A stretch of DNA of 64,000 nt, taken from contig CM070562.1 of the NCBI GenBank assembly GCA_036346405.1, positions 69,273,482-69,337,481 of the forward strand, given 5' to 3'. The DNA comes from Phyllostachys edulis. Its lineage: Eukaryota; Streptophyta; Magnoliopsida; Poales; Poaceae. Under the pieces are notes generated by a model that worked only from the letters and a program-made list of their open reading frames with translations, ran no database searches and was not told the DNA's origin. How positions within the stretch are numbered: the first letter of the stretch is position 1; each line of letters opens with the position of its first letter. The position numbers were made by a program, and so were the translations under genes. Positions 1 to 10,112 of this stretch are shown here, one piece after another.

Positions 1-605
1 AATTTAATTAATTTAAAATATTGGGATTCAATATGATCAAAGATGTAACTTACCTTGCTCAAATGCTTGAGGATCTACTTCTTGAAGTTTTCGGGTTCCA
101 TGCAAAATTTAAAAATCTACTTGAAAATGAAGCAAATTCAAATAAAGTTCAAATGAACTCCAAATCATATAATTTTAGTGTGGATAGCTAGATCTTGATT
201 TTAGATGAATTTAGAAATTTGAATCATTGGAATCGGGGCTCGTATGAAGGAGAACGAGTCCTCGGAAGGGGGCTTAACGACAGGTGGTCGGAAGGAGGTT
301 CAACGATCTGGTCGAAATAAGGCTTCGACTGGTCGTAAGAATGATACGATTACTCAATGTGGTCGTAAGAAGGATATGACTACTCAACGTGGTCATAAGA
401 ACACGAGGGAGAACAGGGCACGGGGAACTCACCAGGACCGAGAGAGAAACTAGAGAAGGAGGCTCATGGAGGACGGGAAACGACGAACGACGCTCCCGCG
501 AACACTATGGCAGCGAGGAGGTCGAAGATGGCACGGACTCCAGCGAACTATCTGGTGGTGAGGAGGAGAGAAGAGAAGAGTTGAGGGGAAAATAAGAGGA
601 GGCAA
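1..605 (-). repeat. Partial LTR fragment (copy A1)
   Basis: This stretch is repeated almost base for base at 8668-9270, where it belongs to a longer minus-oriented LTR-like unit. Copy A1 enters from the left window edge and stops near 605. It holds an open frame of 69 codons at 244-453 that differs from the one at 8912-9121 by one residue. That frame comes from about three 30-bp units beginning GGTCGTAAGAA, so I treat it as repeat-derived and not as a gene. A short piece ending in aaaataagaggagg is duplicated at 573-606 and 621-651. Confidence 0.7.
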
Positions 606-1146
606 GGGGTGAGGAGGTCGAAGAGTTGAGGGGAAAATAAGAGGAGGACCGAGAGAATAACCAATAGATCGATGCAGTGATCAGAATAATCAGATTTTAC
701 CAAATTGGCAAATCATTAGAAAGCAAACTATAACATTCATGTTTTTAGGCCGAGTCCAGAAACAGGTACTAGCAGAACTGCCAATTTGGAGCTTGGTCAA
801 ATTCATGATATCTTGATCTTTCAAGAAAAGAAATTATGGTCAACGGAAGGAACATAGGTAAGCTATACTAGCGTAATTTCAAAAAATCTTATGCGCAACC
901 TAGGAACCTCCGCTAGTAATAGATCATGGGATTACCATTAGATGTGTGGACTTGCAGCGGAAGAAGAGTCGATGTAGCGCATTGGTGCGGTTGTAGTCAT
1001 ACTAGCCTCACTCCTCCTCCAAGTGCTCTTCGTGACTGTCACAAATTGCAGATCGTCCAAGTGTTGAAGCCTCGCAGCAATGTCTCCAAGGTATCCACAC
1101 GTACGGGGCAGAGACACCACACGCCGGAGTACTAGCGCCGGCCGTT
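606..1146. other. Unassigned stretch left of Angela-like LTR pair
   Basis: No gene is recognisable. The right half (about 850-1146) is GC-richer, runs directly into the first Angela-like segment and may be the 3' part of the same minus-oriented LTR. I found no primer-binding-site complement at its edge. Short open frames here have no recognisable domain. Confidence 0.4.
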
Positions 1147-2444
1147 TAGTTTTGGGCGAGGGAGGTGTGGCAGCTAGGGTTTCAGAAATTCCAAAAAACA
1201 CCTTAACCCTATGCCACCGCTCCTCTATATATAGGCATTCATGATGGGTCTCGATCTTTGAGGCCATTAGGAACTCGTGGCCCTTAAGAATTCGGATCAC
1301 CATCCAAAATGTGTCCCAGCCCTTTAAGCGTGCGACCCTATAGGTTTACATACACTTGGACATGGCCCGAGTACTTCTACTTGTCCACTAATCGGTAGTG
1401 ACCCCTAGCAGAACATGCCGACTCCCGAGTCTCCGTAAAGATCACATCGGATGAACCTTAACAAATCTCATATGTATTTCCCTTTGCCTCACGATATCGG
1501 TCAAACTCAAGGCGAGTATGTGCCATCCTTGTTAGTTAGCTCGACCACTCTTTCTCAATCACGTGACTCGAATTCCCCGACTATGGTTAACTCTTTAACC
1601 GCGAGTAGCATGGTCATGTATTTCTGGAATCCGATCACTCGAGAGGCCTAGAGATATCTCTCCCGTTGCATGGAGAGACAAATCGTATCTTGATCGACCA
1701 TGCCTCGACGCATGTATCATGACAAACCTAAAAGATACCTTTATAACTACCCAGTTATGGAGTAGTGTTTGGCATATGGAGTAGTGTTTGGCAACCCCTA
1801 AGTAAGTCGCTACACATCTCAAGTATGTGCGACGACCTCAAGTCTAAGGATATAACATACGCATTGTAAATGAGACCAACTCATGACATATAATAATACA
1901 ACATTCTCGCAATGTCTCATGGTGGGTCGATCCAACCCCATGTTCGCTAACATGTGTCCATATTATTGGTTTGATATCTCTATATCTATGATCCGTGAAA
2001 TATAGTCATCAACTAATACATATGCGAGTATATTCATATGCATCCTCATATGTTTCCGACTAGGGATCGTTTTAGAATAATCATCGCAAAGATAGATACA
2101 TAGTTTCACAGTCAAGTCACATACTTGATAATAAATATTAACGATATTATTTTTGGAACAAGATAATGTATTATACAATAAATTATAAACATAACGAAAT
2201 ATAATTATTTCAATGATTGACTTTAACATATATCTCCAACAGCAAGCTAACCCAATCTCTAATAGGAGGCTAGGTAGGATAACTGTCCGGCTGCTACCAT
2301 TGCCCGACAAACATAGTGGACGAGAACTGCTGGTGTCCGACCGACCGGTAGGAGCCTACTCGGTGTCAGAGCCGTGGTAGGAAGAGCAAGATGCATCTAA
2401 TGAGCCAGATCAGGAAGGCCCCAAACTGGCGGGACCACGGCGCA
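1147..2444 (-). repeat. Angela/BARE-like Ty1-copia LTR segment, tandem copy 1
   Basis: About 1.3 kb directly repeated at 2459-3737. On the minus strand it resembles the LTRs of the Angela/BARE lineage. It has a likely 5' LTR end TGTTGGAGATAT at about 2242, an AT-rich start, and the ordered phrases 'ataactgggtagttataaaggta' split across about 1733-1756 and a TATA-like ctatatata near 1233. Primer site and internal region are absent. The homologous stretch extends some 200 bp past the inferred LTR end (to 2444), so the repeat unit also includes flanking or internal sequence. Family assignment is from memory of the lineage. Confidence 0.55.
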
Positions 2445-2458
2445 AAGATAAATATAGA

Positions 2459-3737
2459 GTTTTGGGCGAGGGAGGTGTGGCAGCTAGGGTTTCAGAAATT
2501 CCGAAAAACACCTTAACCCTATGTCACCGCTGCTCTATATATAGGAATCCATGATGGGTCTCGAACTTTAAGGCCCATTAGAAACTCGTAGCCCATAAGA
2601 ATTCGGATCACCATCCAAAATGTGTCCCAGCCCTTTAAGCGTGCGACCCTATAGGTTCACGTACACTTGGACATAGCCCGAGTACTCCTACTTGTTCACT
2701 AATTGGTAGTGGCCCCTGGCAGAAAATGCCGACTCCCGAGTCTACGTAAAGATCACATCAGACGAACCTTAACAGATCTCATATGTATTTCCCTTTGCCT
2801 CACGATATCGGTCAAACTCAAGGCGAGTACGTGCCATCCTTGTTGGTTAGCTCGACTACTCTTTCTCAATGACGTGACTTGAATTCCCCGACTATGGTTA
2901 ACTCTTTAACCGCGAATAGCATGGTCATACATTTCTGGAATCCGATCACTCGAGAGGCCTAGAGATATCTCTCCCATTGCATGGAGGGGCAAATCCTATC
3001 TTGATCGACCATGTCTCGACGCATGTATCATGACAAACCCGAAAGCTACCTTTATAACTACCCAGTTATGGAGTAGCATTTGGCAACCCCTAAGTAAGTC
3101 GCTACACATCTCGAGTACGCGCGACGACCTTAAGTCTAAGTATATAACATACACACTATAAATGAGACTAACTGATGACATATAAGAATACAACGTTCTT
3201 ACAGTGTCTCATGGTGGGTCGATCCAACCCCATGTTCGCTAACATGTGTCCATATTATTGGTTTGATATCTCCATATCTATGATCCGTGAAATATAGTCA
3301 TCAACTAATACATATGTTAGTCTATTCATATGTGTCCTCATATGTTTCCGACTAGGGATCGTTTTAGAATAATCATCGCAAAGATAGATATAGAGTTTCA
3401 CAATCAAGTTACATACATGATAATAAATATTAACGATATTATTTTTGGAACAAGATAACATATTATACAATAAATTATAAACATAACGAAATATAATTAT
3501 TTCAATAATTGCCTTTAGGACATATCTTCAACAGCAAGCTACTCCAATCTCTGATAGGAGACTAGGTGGGATAACTGTCCGGCAGCTGCCGTTGCCCGAC
3601 AAACATAGCGGACGAGAACTGCCGGTGTCTAGCCGGCCGGTAGGAGCCTGCTCGGCGTCAGAGCCGTGGCAGGAAGAGCGAGATGCATCCAGTGAGCCAG
3701 ATCAGGAAGGCCCCAAACTGGCGGGGCCACGGCGCGT
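2459..3737 (-). repeat. Angela/BARE-like Ty1-copia LTR segment, tandem copy 2
   Basis: Second copy of the 1147-2444 unit in the same orientation, separated by about 14 bp. Substitutions are scattered throughout, along with a few indels: for example copy 1 carries an extra 'ggcatatggagtagtgttt' piece near 1770. It lacks the roughly 300 bp that precede copy 1, so it is truncated on the left. The head-to-tail arrangement suggests unequal recombination or a segmental tandem duplication and not two independent insertions. Confidence 0.55.
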
Positions 3738-3949
3738 CCGGCTCGCCAACGATCATCATTGCGCCAAGCCGCAGCATGGCTAGGAGCGCGGTAGGACATA
3801 TCGGCCCACCTTGCCTAGGGTCCATCTGAGGAAGCTCTCGAGAGAAACCGAAGCGGTGTCCACCGCAGAGGTCGGCGGCGTTAGGAGTAGAGTGCTTGTG
3901 TTGAGACAAGCGCCAATCCGTTTATATAGGGCCGTATCATGTATGTACT
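3738..3949 (+). other. GC-rich fragment with TATA-like box, related to 5600-5830
   Basis: The stretch from about 3822 to 3925 matches 5618-5830 in order: gaggaagctc, gagagaaaccgaagcggtgt, gcagaggtcggcggcg, ttaggagtagag and a TATA-like tttatatagg. It looks like the end of one repeat copy with promoter-like content. No reading frame is convincing. It ends exactly where the Mutator-type MITE was inserted. Confidence 0.4.
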
Positions 3950-3958
3950 CACATTTCT
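3950..3958. repeat. 9-bp target site duplication, left (CACATTTCT)
   Basis: CACATTTCT occurs here and at 4330-4338, flanking an element with long terminal inverted repeats. A 9-bp duplication is the usual Mutator superfamily size. Confidence 0.8.
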
Positions 3959-4329
3959 GATTTTTTTATTAATTAATCCTTTTAAAAACTTTATTTTAAA
4001 ATTAACCTCTCGCGATTATTATTTCCAATTCTACCCCTTTTATCACGCCAACACCCGTGGCGTGACAAAACAACATTGTCACGCCATAGAATAAGTCCGC
4101 TAAAATAGCACTTTTTGTCACTTCACTGGTGGTGGTGTGACCAAACAACACTGTCACGCCACGGGTGATGGCGTGACAAGAGCTTGCACAGATACAGGCT
4201 GACGTGATAGTGTTGTTTTGTCACGTCACGGGTGATGGCGTGACCAAAAGGGTCAGAATTGGAAATAAAATTCGTAGGAGTTAACTATAAAATAAAATTA
4301 AAAAAAGGTTAATTAATTAAAAAAAATTC
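3959..4329. mobile_element. Mutator-type MITE (371 bp)
   Basis: The two ends are imperfect inverted repeats of roughly 90 bp. The left end reads GATTTTTTTATTAATTAATC; the inverted right end reads GAATTTTTTTTAATTAATTA, and the similarity runs on through an ATTTCCAATTCT block to GTCACGCC. It is flanked by the perfect 9-bp duplication CACATTTCT. Inside are several copies of GTCACGCCA/TGGCGTGAC, some forming small palindromes. There is no coding capacity, so it is non-autonomous. Superfamily is inferred from TSD length and TIR length; terminal bases are not a textbook Mutator signature. Confidence 0.75.
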
Positions 4330-4338
4330 CACATTTCT

Positions 4339-4980
4339 CGTATACCATTTCCCATACCATTTAAACCGTGTGATGATACCTCTTTATCTATTTGAGCATA
4401 CCCTAATAATGATTATAAGATACTTCGAAGTGAGTTCCATAAAAATTTCGTTAAAATCTATTTTTATATCAAAATTTGTATATATACTTTTTATATATGA
4501 AAAAGGGTGTACAACTAAAATAAAGTTCTTTAATGAATTTTTTAATTAAGTCACGTTAGAGTATCTTATAATTGATATTTAAGTATATTAAAGTGGTAAA
4601 GAAGTATAATATACCTGTTTAAACAGTATATTGAAAGTGCGATATTAGAAGCGGGAGAAGACGAAGGAGCGGTCGAGGAATCCCACGTCACCGCGCGACT
4701 TGTGTTGGTAGACTGCATTCAAGTCCGAACCTTCCTGGCAACTTCTTCCGGTACCTCCACCTACGCGCGCCCAGCGTTTTTTTTTTTGGCCGGCTCCACG
4801 ACACACGCAAACCCAACCTTTGCGCCGCCCATTGCGACCAATCGAGCAACGTCCCCTCCAATTTCAATTTGAACTTTCCTTCGCAATTTCAATTCATTTG
4901 CATCTTCCAGACTCTGTCGAGGGCGTCGCACGCTGCGCTCACTTACTTTACCAGATGCGACGTGTGCACACAAGGCGCGC
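4339..4980. other. Intergenic stretch, AT-rich then GC-rich
   Basis: The first 280 bp are AT-rich with no recognisable feature. From about 4640 the base composition becomes GC-richer, with pyrimidine-rich short words typical of a plant 5' leader. Open frames of about 100 codons on both strands at 4760-5165 overlap each other and show no domain. It may be a promoter/leader piece carried by a repeat, since its end is duplicated at 5828-5998. Confidence 0.35.
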
Positions 4981-5165
4981 GGGCCGGGCTCGCCTCGCCT
5001 TTTCCCGTTTCCCGCCCCGCGAAGCGCTTGGCGAAGCTGCCACGAAGTTTCCCCCCGCGACGATCCTTCAAAACAAAACAAAACAAAGAAAAAAAAACAC
5101 ACACACACACACACCCTACCAGTAGCTGGTTCGTTCGTGAGAAAACAACAATTAATTCCAGGTAA
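4981..5165 (+). repeat. Direct repeat D1 (partner 5828-5998)
   Basis: The order cgccttttcccgtttcccgc, cccgcgaagc, gctgccacgaagtttccccc and tggttcgttcgtgagaaaac is shared with 5828-5998. D1 contains an (AC)n microsatellite at 5097-5114. The two copies bracket a Retand gag scrap, so the segment was probably duplicated after or during assembly of the mosaic. Confidence 0.6.
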
Positions 5166-5189
5166 TCGGGCGCCAGGATCAGTGCCGAA

Positions 5190-5515
5190 GTTCCTTTGCT
5201 ATTTTGCTATCTCCACGACAAAGGATCGTACACAACCAACGATTACCTCACCATCGCGACTATACAGGATTACACAAACCACGACCAACAGTCGGCCGAA
5301 CGCAGAAACGGACAGAAGCCGGACAACCAGCTGTCCACTCCGCTGCAAAGACCTCGCATAGAGGGGAGCCGTGGGGAGCAGCTCAAAGGATCATAAACAT
5401 GATCAACGGAGAATCCTCGCTCGCTATAACGTCCAAGAGACGAGCGTGCATACGCCCGATAAATACGCCATATCATGACGTAACCTGCCAAAAGCCCACA
5501 GAGTATACATATTAG
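5190..5515 (+). pseudogene. Retand-type Ty3 gag fragment (zinc-knuckle region)
   Basis: The translated fragment matches, in order, the C-terminal Gag part at 19340-19660: a decayed CCHC knuckle followed by a basic QRPRIEG block, the KDH word and a region with cysteine-histidine pairs. Frames shift between +2 and +3 within 300 bp and the cysteines of the knuckle are partly lost. It is a dead fragment of the same Tat/Retand family that occupies much of the window, but not contiguous with that copy. Confidence 0.65.
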
Positions 5516-5827
5516 TAGATATAGCAGCATACATATTTATAATAGATATAGCAGCATATAAACGTGTTGCTATAATCCAATCCTGTTGTAGTGACCCCGC
5601 CACAAGTCCGCGGACACCTGAGGAAGCAAGAGCTCCTGAGAGAAACCGAAGCGGTGTCACTGCAGAGGTCGGCGGCGCGCGGCTTGCCGGAGAAAACTAC
5701 GACAAGACCTAGCTAGTACCGTCGATTAGGAGTAGAGAGTTCGGCTTGTGTTGAGGGAGCTCCTAGATTGTAGATTGTGGTGAACAAAATTGTAGATTGT
5801 GTTGCGCAAGCAAGCAGCCTGGGCTTA
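5516..5827 (+). other. Fragment homologous to 3822-3925, with TATA-like box
   Basis: The gaggaagc...gagaaaccgaagcggtgtca...gaggtcggcggcg series repeats that at 3822-3900 but has about 50 extra bases in the middle (near 5690-5735). A TATA-like gcttatataga lies at about 5824. The first 80 bp contain a short AT-rich partial duplication (atagatatagcagcata twice, 5516-5560). No coding region is supported. Confidence 0.4.
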
Positions 5828-5998
5828 TATAGAGTTGCGGGCCAGGGTCGCCTTGCCTTTTCCCGTTTCCCGCCCCGCGAAGCTGCCACGAAGTTTCCCC
5901 CTCTATGTAGTAAAGCGAAGATCCTTTTTTTAAAATAAAGAAAGAAAGAAAAGGCAGCTGGTTCGTTCGTGAGAAAACAACAATTAATTCGAGGTTAC
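5828..5998 (+). repeat. Direct repeat D2 (partner 4981-5165)
   Basis: Same word order as D1, but lacking the 'gcgcttggc' step and the AC microsatellite, which is replaced by (AAAG)n-like sequence. D2 ends at the same motif, aacaacaattaatt. Confidence 0.6.
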
Positions 5999-6611
5999 TA
6001 GGGAGTAAGTGAGGATATTGTCACATAGACACTTACATAGACGCCGAAAAAAAAGACATAATTACTGTGTTCATATATAATCACTCTCGGCAAAAGAGTC
6101 ACTACGAGTTTGTAGGGTTGAGAACGGAGTAGATATGCAATCGGAGTGGATACGGACAGATATCGCACATCTCGTATCATATTTCATTATTTTTTTGGAA
6201 TTAGAGTCGAATACGGACAGTACAGGATACAAATATGAATGTAGATAGTATCGGTCACGAATACGAAGCGAATATATGCCAAACCGAATACGGATTGTAT
6301 CTGTCACGAATATTTAGTCGGATATTGCGCGAAAACAGAAACCATATATATAGCACATATAAGATCAATCATCTATACTACATGTCCAAAATACAACTAC
6401 ATTAGCAATTTAACAAGCAATTTTAACTACATCACACTATCACGGCGTTTAGTTAAAAACGTAGTAGCAAGTCATAGTGATAGCAGTACAAAAGATGTCC
6501 CGAATATAACTAGCCAACTATATAACAAGACATATACAACATATAAAAAGCCTACAAACCAGTACTAATAACTAATTAGGGATACACAGAAATTGTCCGG
6601 TAACAAGTTTG
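5999..6611. other. Non-coding stretch with ATACGGA/ATACGAA words
   Basis: Between about 6120 and 6320 the words ATACGGA, ATACGAA and GGATAC recur on both strands. This pattern resembles the subterminal parts of hAT or CACTA transposons, but I found no paired termini or target duplication, so I leave it unclassified. The rest is AT-rich and holds nothing I recognise. Confidence 0.3.
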
Positions 6612-7198
6612 TAGCGTCCCAATTTTCGAGTTTTCCAAAATATTTTGTTTAAAATAAGGTGTTATAAAATTATCATGATTTTCTAGAATCTAACAAAGAT
6701 TAAATAGAATTTTCATAAATGAAAATGATTTAGTATGACTAAATCAGACATCCATTAAATTCAAAAGTATTTTATTTAAGTTCCTTATGTTCAAAAATAT
6801 TTTTATAAATTTTCTGGAATTTTTTCGAGTTCATTTTCTTTTTTTTCTTGGCTTATTTGGATTTTTTGTATTTTTTAATAACAATTATTATTATTAAATA
6901 CTGGAAAGGCTTGTGGGCCGATTTCTCTCTCTGGCCCACTAGGCCAAGAGTTTACGCAATATCTGAGACAGTGTTTATGGATACTATCCGATAAATTATC
7001 CGAATAGCTTCGAATCCGACTGATACCTCCTTCCTGAATTCGTTTCTTTCGTAGGGGTGGCCCACCAGCCCCAACGACCCGACGAAGAACACAAGAAAGC
7101 CCCCTCGAGGGCCGAGAGCCAGAGACAAGGCGAGGGCCTCCCGATGGTACCAAGGGGAGGGTCCCGAATGGTGCACGAAAGCTACCAGGAGGCCCATT
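6612..7198 (+). repeat. Partial Retand-type LTR fragment (copy B1)
   Basis: Starts GTAGCGTCCCAATTTTCGAG, the form of a Ty3 LTR start, and matches 9503-10050 from 6652 onward: AT-rich first 300 bp, then ggcccactaggcc, then GC-rich words with 'ccccctcgagggccgagagcc'. B2 continues as the LTR of the Retand element, so B1 is a partial copy of that LTR family. It ends abruptly at ggaggcccat. Confidence 0.55.
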
Positions 7199-9502
7199 GT
7201 CGAACCCAGGAGTGAAGAATCCCGGATTCTCTACGAATCACACACTAGTCCCGGAACAGTTAGTGTACATAGTCAACAAAAGTGGATAGCATAACCATAA
7301 AACGTTATACATTGAAATACTTAAAGTCTTTTACAAAAGGGGCATAAAGCCAATAAGCAAAATACAGTGGAAGCAACGCAGTAAGGTAATATCACACGAT
7401 TCGCCACAGACAATCGTCTGGAGGGCGTAGCCTAGTCGTCCAAGTTTTCATTCTCCTCGTAGTACTCTTCTCCTGATCAACAATTTATTAAGCAAGGTGA
7501 GTACAAATAAATGTACTCCCCAAGTTACACCCAATAATAGATTATAATGCATACAAGGATTCAACAAAGAGAGGCTTATATGGCTCAATTTGCATAAAGC
7601 GATATTTTTCATTTAAATACTCATACTAAGTGCTAGAGCGTTTTACTCTATAGCTAAAATTCATTTTCTAAATCTCAATTTTATAGTTAGATAACAGTCA
7701 TCAGCAAGTGTGAATGATACCCTCCTATCACATGGCTACCCGCCCAAGTTTCCCATTTGGATAGAAATCCAAAACCAATTAATAATTTTTTTTTTGAAAT
7801 CAAAACCAAAATCTAACTTGGAGTGGCTTTGCTTAGCATGTCCATGACCGTGGACATGGCTATTCGAATAGTTTTACAATCTACAGAGGTGTACAGCTTT
7901 ACCCACATGACACGAATTCTCTAGTTTGTTTGGCATCCGTCGATACCATTGCTCACTACCTTAGGTAAGCAGTGTAGATCACGTGACAAGGTCATTACAA
8001 TGCGTCATCCCACCGTAGTCCCGTCTCGCTAAGGTTTTACCCCCTTTGGATAGAACCCGCTGGGTTCAGGCCCCCTCTTGCGCTAAGTGGGAATATATAA
8101 AAGTAGGTCATAAAAGACACCCACGCAACCGGATGGCACGACCACGGTGAAACGTTGCAAATTAGTTAGCCAGGTCCCTCCCATTTTGAGACATGTGGTA
8201 GTACGATAGGGCTTAGTAAAATGCGCTCGAAGACCAGTTTTTAATTGACTTGGACGACTTTCCAAAAAAAAACCCCTAGGCCCCGGTCATAGAAATGATC
8301 GATCCCGTGCATCAACGTGCACCATCCAAATATCCATTTCGCCCAAGTCTAAACCAAATTTCCTTTTGTTTGACAAGTTAAATCATTTCATAAATTTCTA
8401 CGGTATAGACATATCATAGCATCCTTTTAAATCGTAGTAGAACTTTTGGCTAAATTTTCCAAAGGAAACTTTTTGGTCTAAGCTTTGTCTAAGCACACTG
8501 TTTTTCAACAAGTTCTAGCTCATACTAATGTATCAACTAGATTTTAACTAAGCTATCAAGGAATGATTGATTCAATACCAAATTTTGGCTATACAAAGGA
8601 ATATGGAATAACTATAAAGCTTGAAACGGGGAATTTAAATACGCATGCAATAATAATTTAAAACAGAATTTAATTAATTTAAAATATTGGGATTCAATAT
8701 GATCAAAGATGTAACTTACCTTGCTCAAATGCTTGAGGATCTACTTCTTCGAAGTTTTTAGGTTCCATGCAGTCATCGAAATCTACACGCGAAAATGAAG
8801 CAAATTCAAATAAAGTTCAAATGAACTCCAAATCATATAATTTTAGTGTGGATAGCTAGATCTTGATTTTAGATGAATTTAGAAATTTGAATCATTGGAA
8901 TCGGGGCTCGTATGAAGGAGAACGAGTCCTCGGAAGGGGGCTTAACGACAGGTGGTCGGAAGGAGGTTCAACGATCTGGTCGAAATAAGGCTTCGACTGG
9001 TCGTAAGAATGATACGACTACTCAATGTGGTCGTAAGAAGGATATGACTACTCAACGTGGTCATAAGAACACGAGGGAGAACAGGGCACGGGGAACTCAC
9101 CAGGACCGAGAGAGAAACTAGAGAAGGAGGCTCGTGGAGGGCGGTGAACGGCGAATGACGCTCCCGCGAACACTATGGCAGCGAGGAGGCCGAAGATGGC
9201 ACGGACTCCAGCGAACTCTCTGGTGGTGAGGAGGAGAGAAGAGAAGAGTTGAGGGGAAAATAAGAGGAGGCAAGGGCTTCCTGGTGCTCCATTTATAGAG
9301 GAAGGAATGGAACCGGGTGTCAAGATGGAGCGGCGGGATTTGCGGCGGCGTGGCATAGGCGCACGGCCGGCAGGTGAAAGAGGGGATGGGGGCAGGTAAG
9401 GGAGGAGACAAGAAAGGGAACAGGCGCATCGGAGGCAATAGCATTTAATGTGTGTAGCGCTGTGGAAAAAGAGACAGAGAGAGAAAGACGCACCGAAGCG
9501 AA
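7199..9502 (-). mobile_element. Minus-oriented Ty3-type LTR, probably truncated
   Basis: The left end TGTCGAACCC is a plausible LTR end read from the minus strand. The body contains features also seen in the other long chromovirus-type LTRs of this window: the gagtacaaataaatgtactc palindrome near 7500, and a 'ccatgaccgtggacatggctattcgaatag' region split across 7840-7870. On the minus strand a TATA-like ctataaatgg lies at about 9300-9291. 8668-9270 repeats window positions 1-605. I see no matching start of the LTR at the right and no target duplication, so the element is incomplete. Confidence 0.5.
8668..9270 (-). repeat. Repeat copy A2 (partner 1-605)
   Basis: Nearly identical to 1-605, including the 30-bp GGTCGTAAGAA units and the 69-codon frame at 8912-9121. 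Unlike A1, it runs on through a minus-strand TATA-like box into GC-rich sequence and then into B2. Confidence 0.7.
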
Positions 9503-10112
9503 GGTGTTATAAAATTATCATGATTTTCTAGAATCTAACAAAGATTAAATAGAATTTTCATAAATGAAAATGATTTAGTATGACTAAATCAAACATCCAT
9601 TAAATTCAAAAGTATTTTATTTAAGTTCCTTGTGTTCAAAAGTATTTTCATAAATTTTCTGGAATTTTTTCGAGTTCATTTTCTAATTTTTTCTTGGCTT
9701 ATTTGGATTTTTCTAATAACAATTATTATTATTAAATACTGGAAAGGCTTGTGGGCCAATTTCTCTCTCTGGCCCACTAGGCCAAGAGTTTACCCAATAT
9801 CCGAGATAGTGTTTACGGATACTATTCGATAAATTATCCGGATAGCTTCGAATTCGGCTGATACCTCCTTCTTGAATTCGTTTCTGTTGTGGGGGCGGCC
9901 AACCAACCCCAATGAGCAGGCGAAGACCGCAAGAAGGCCCCCTCGAGGGCCGAGAGCCAGAGACACGGCGAGGGCCCCCTGAGGGTACCATGTACACCTC
10001 TGGGAAGGCCCCGAAGGGCGCACGAAAACTACAAGGAGGCCCATGAGGGCCGAGAGCTGGAGGCATGGCGAGGGACCCCCGAGGGTACCAAGTACTCATT
10101 CGGGGGCCTCGA
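9503..10112 (+). mobile_element. Retand-type LTR, left part (copy B2)
   Basis: Matches B1 (6652-7198) and then continues with further gaggcccatgagggccgag-type GC-rich words to 10112, where a Sirevirus LTR was inserted. The same style of sequence resumes at 12903 and leads into a TATA box and the Retand primer site, so 9503-10112 plus 12903-13480 form one interrupted LTR. The true LTR start is not visible here. Confidence 0.6.

Noticed and set aside
244..453. 69-codon frame conserved in two copies (also 8912-9121)
   Set aside because: Conservation follows the whole 600-bp repeat and the frame is made of 30-bp units, so it is not evidence for a protein.
5999..6611. Possible DNA transposon indicated by ATACGGA/ATACGAA words
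   Set aside because: No paired terminal inverted repeats or target duplication could be found.
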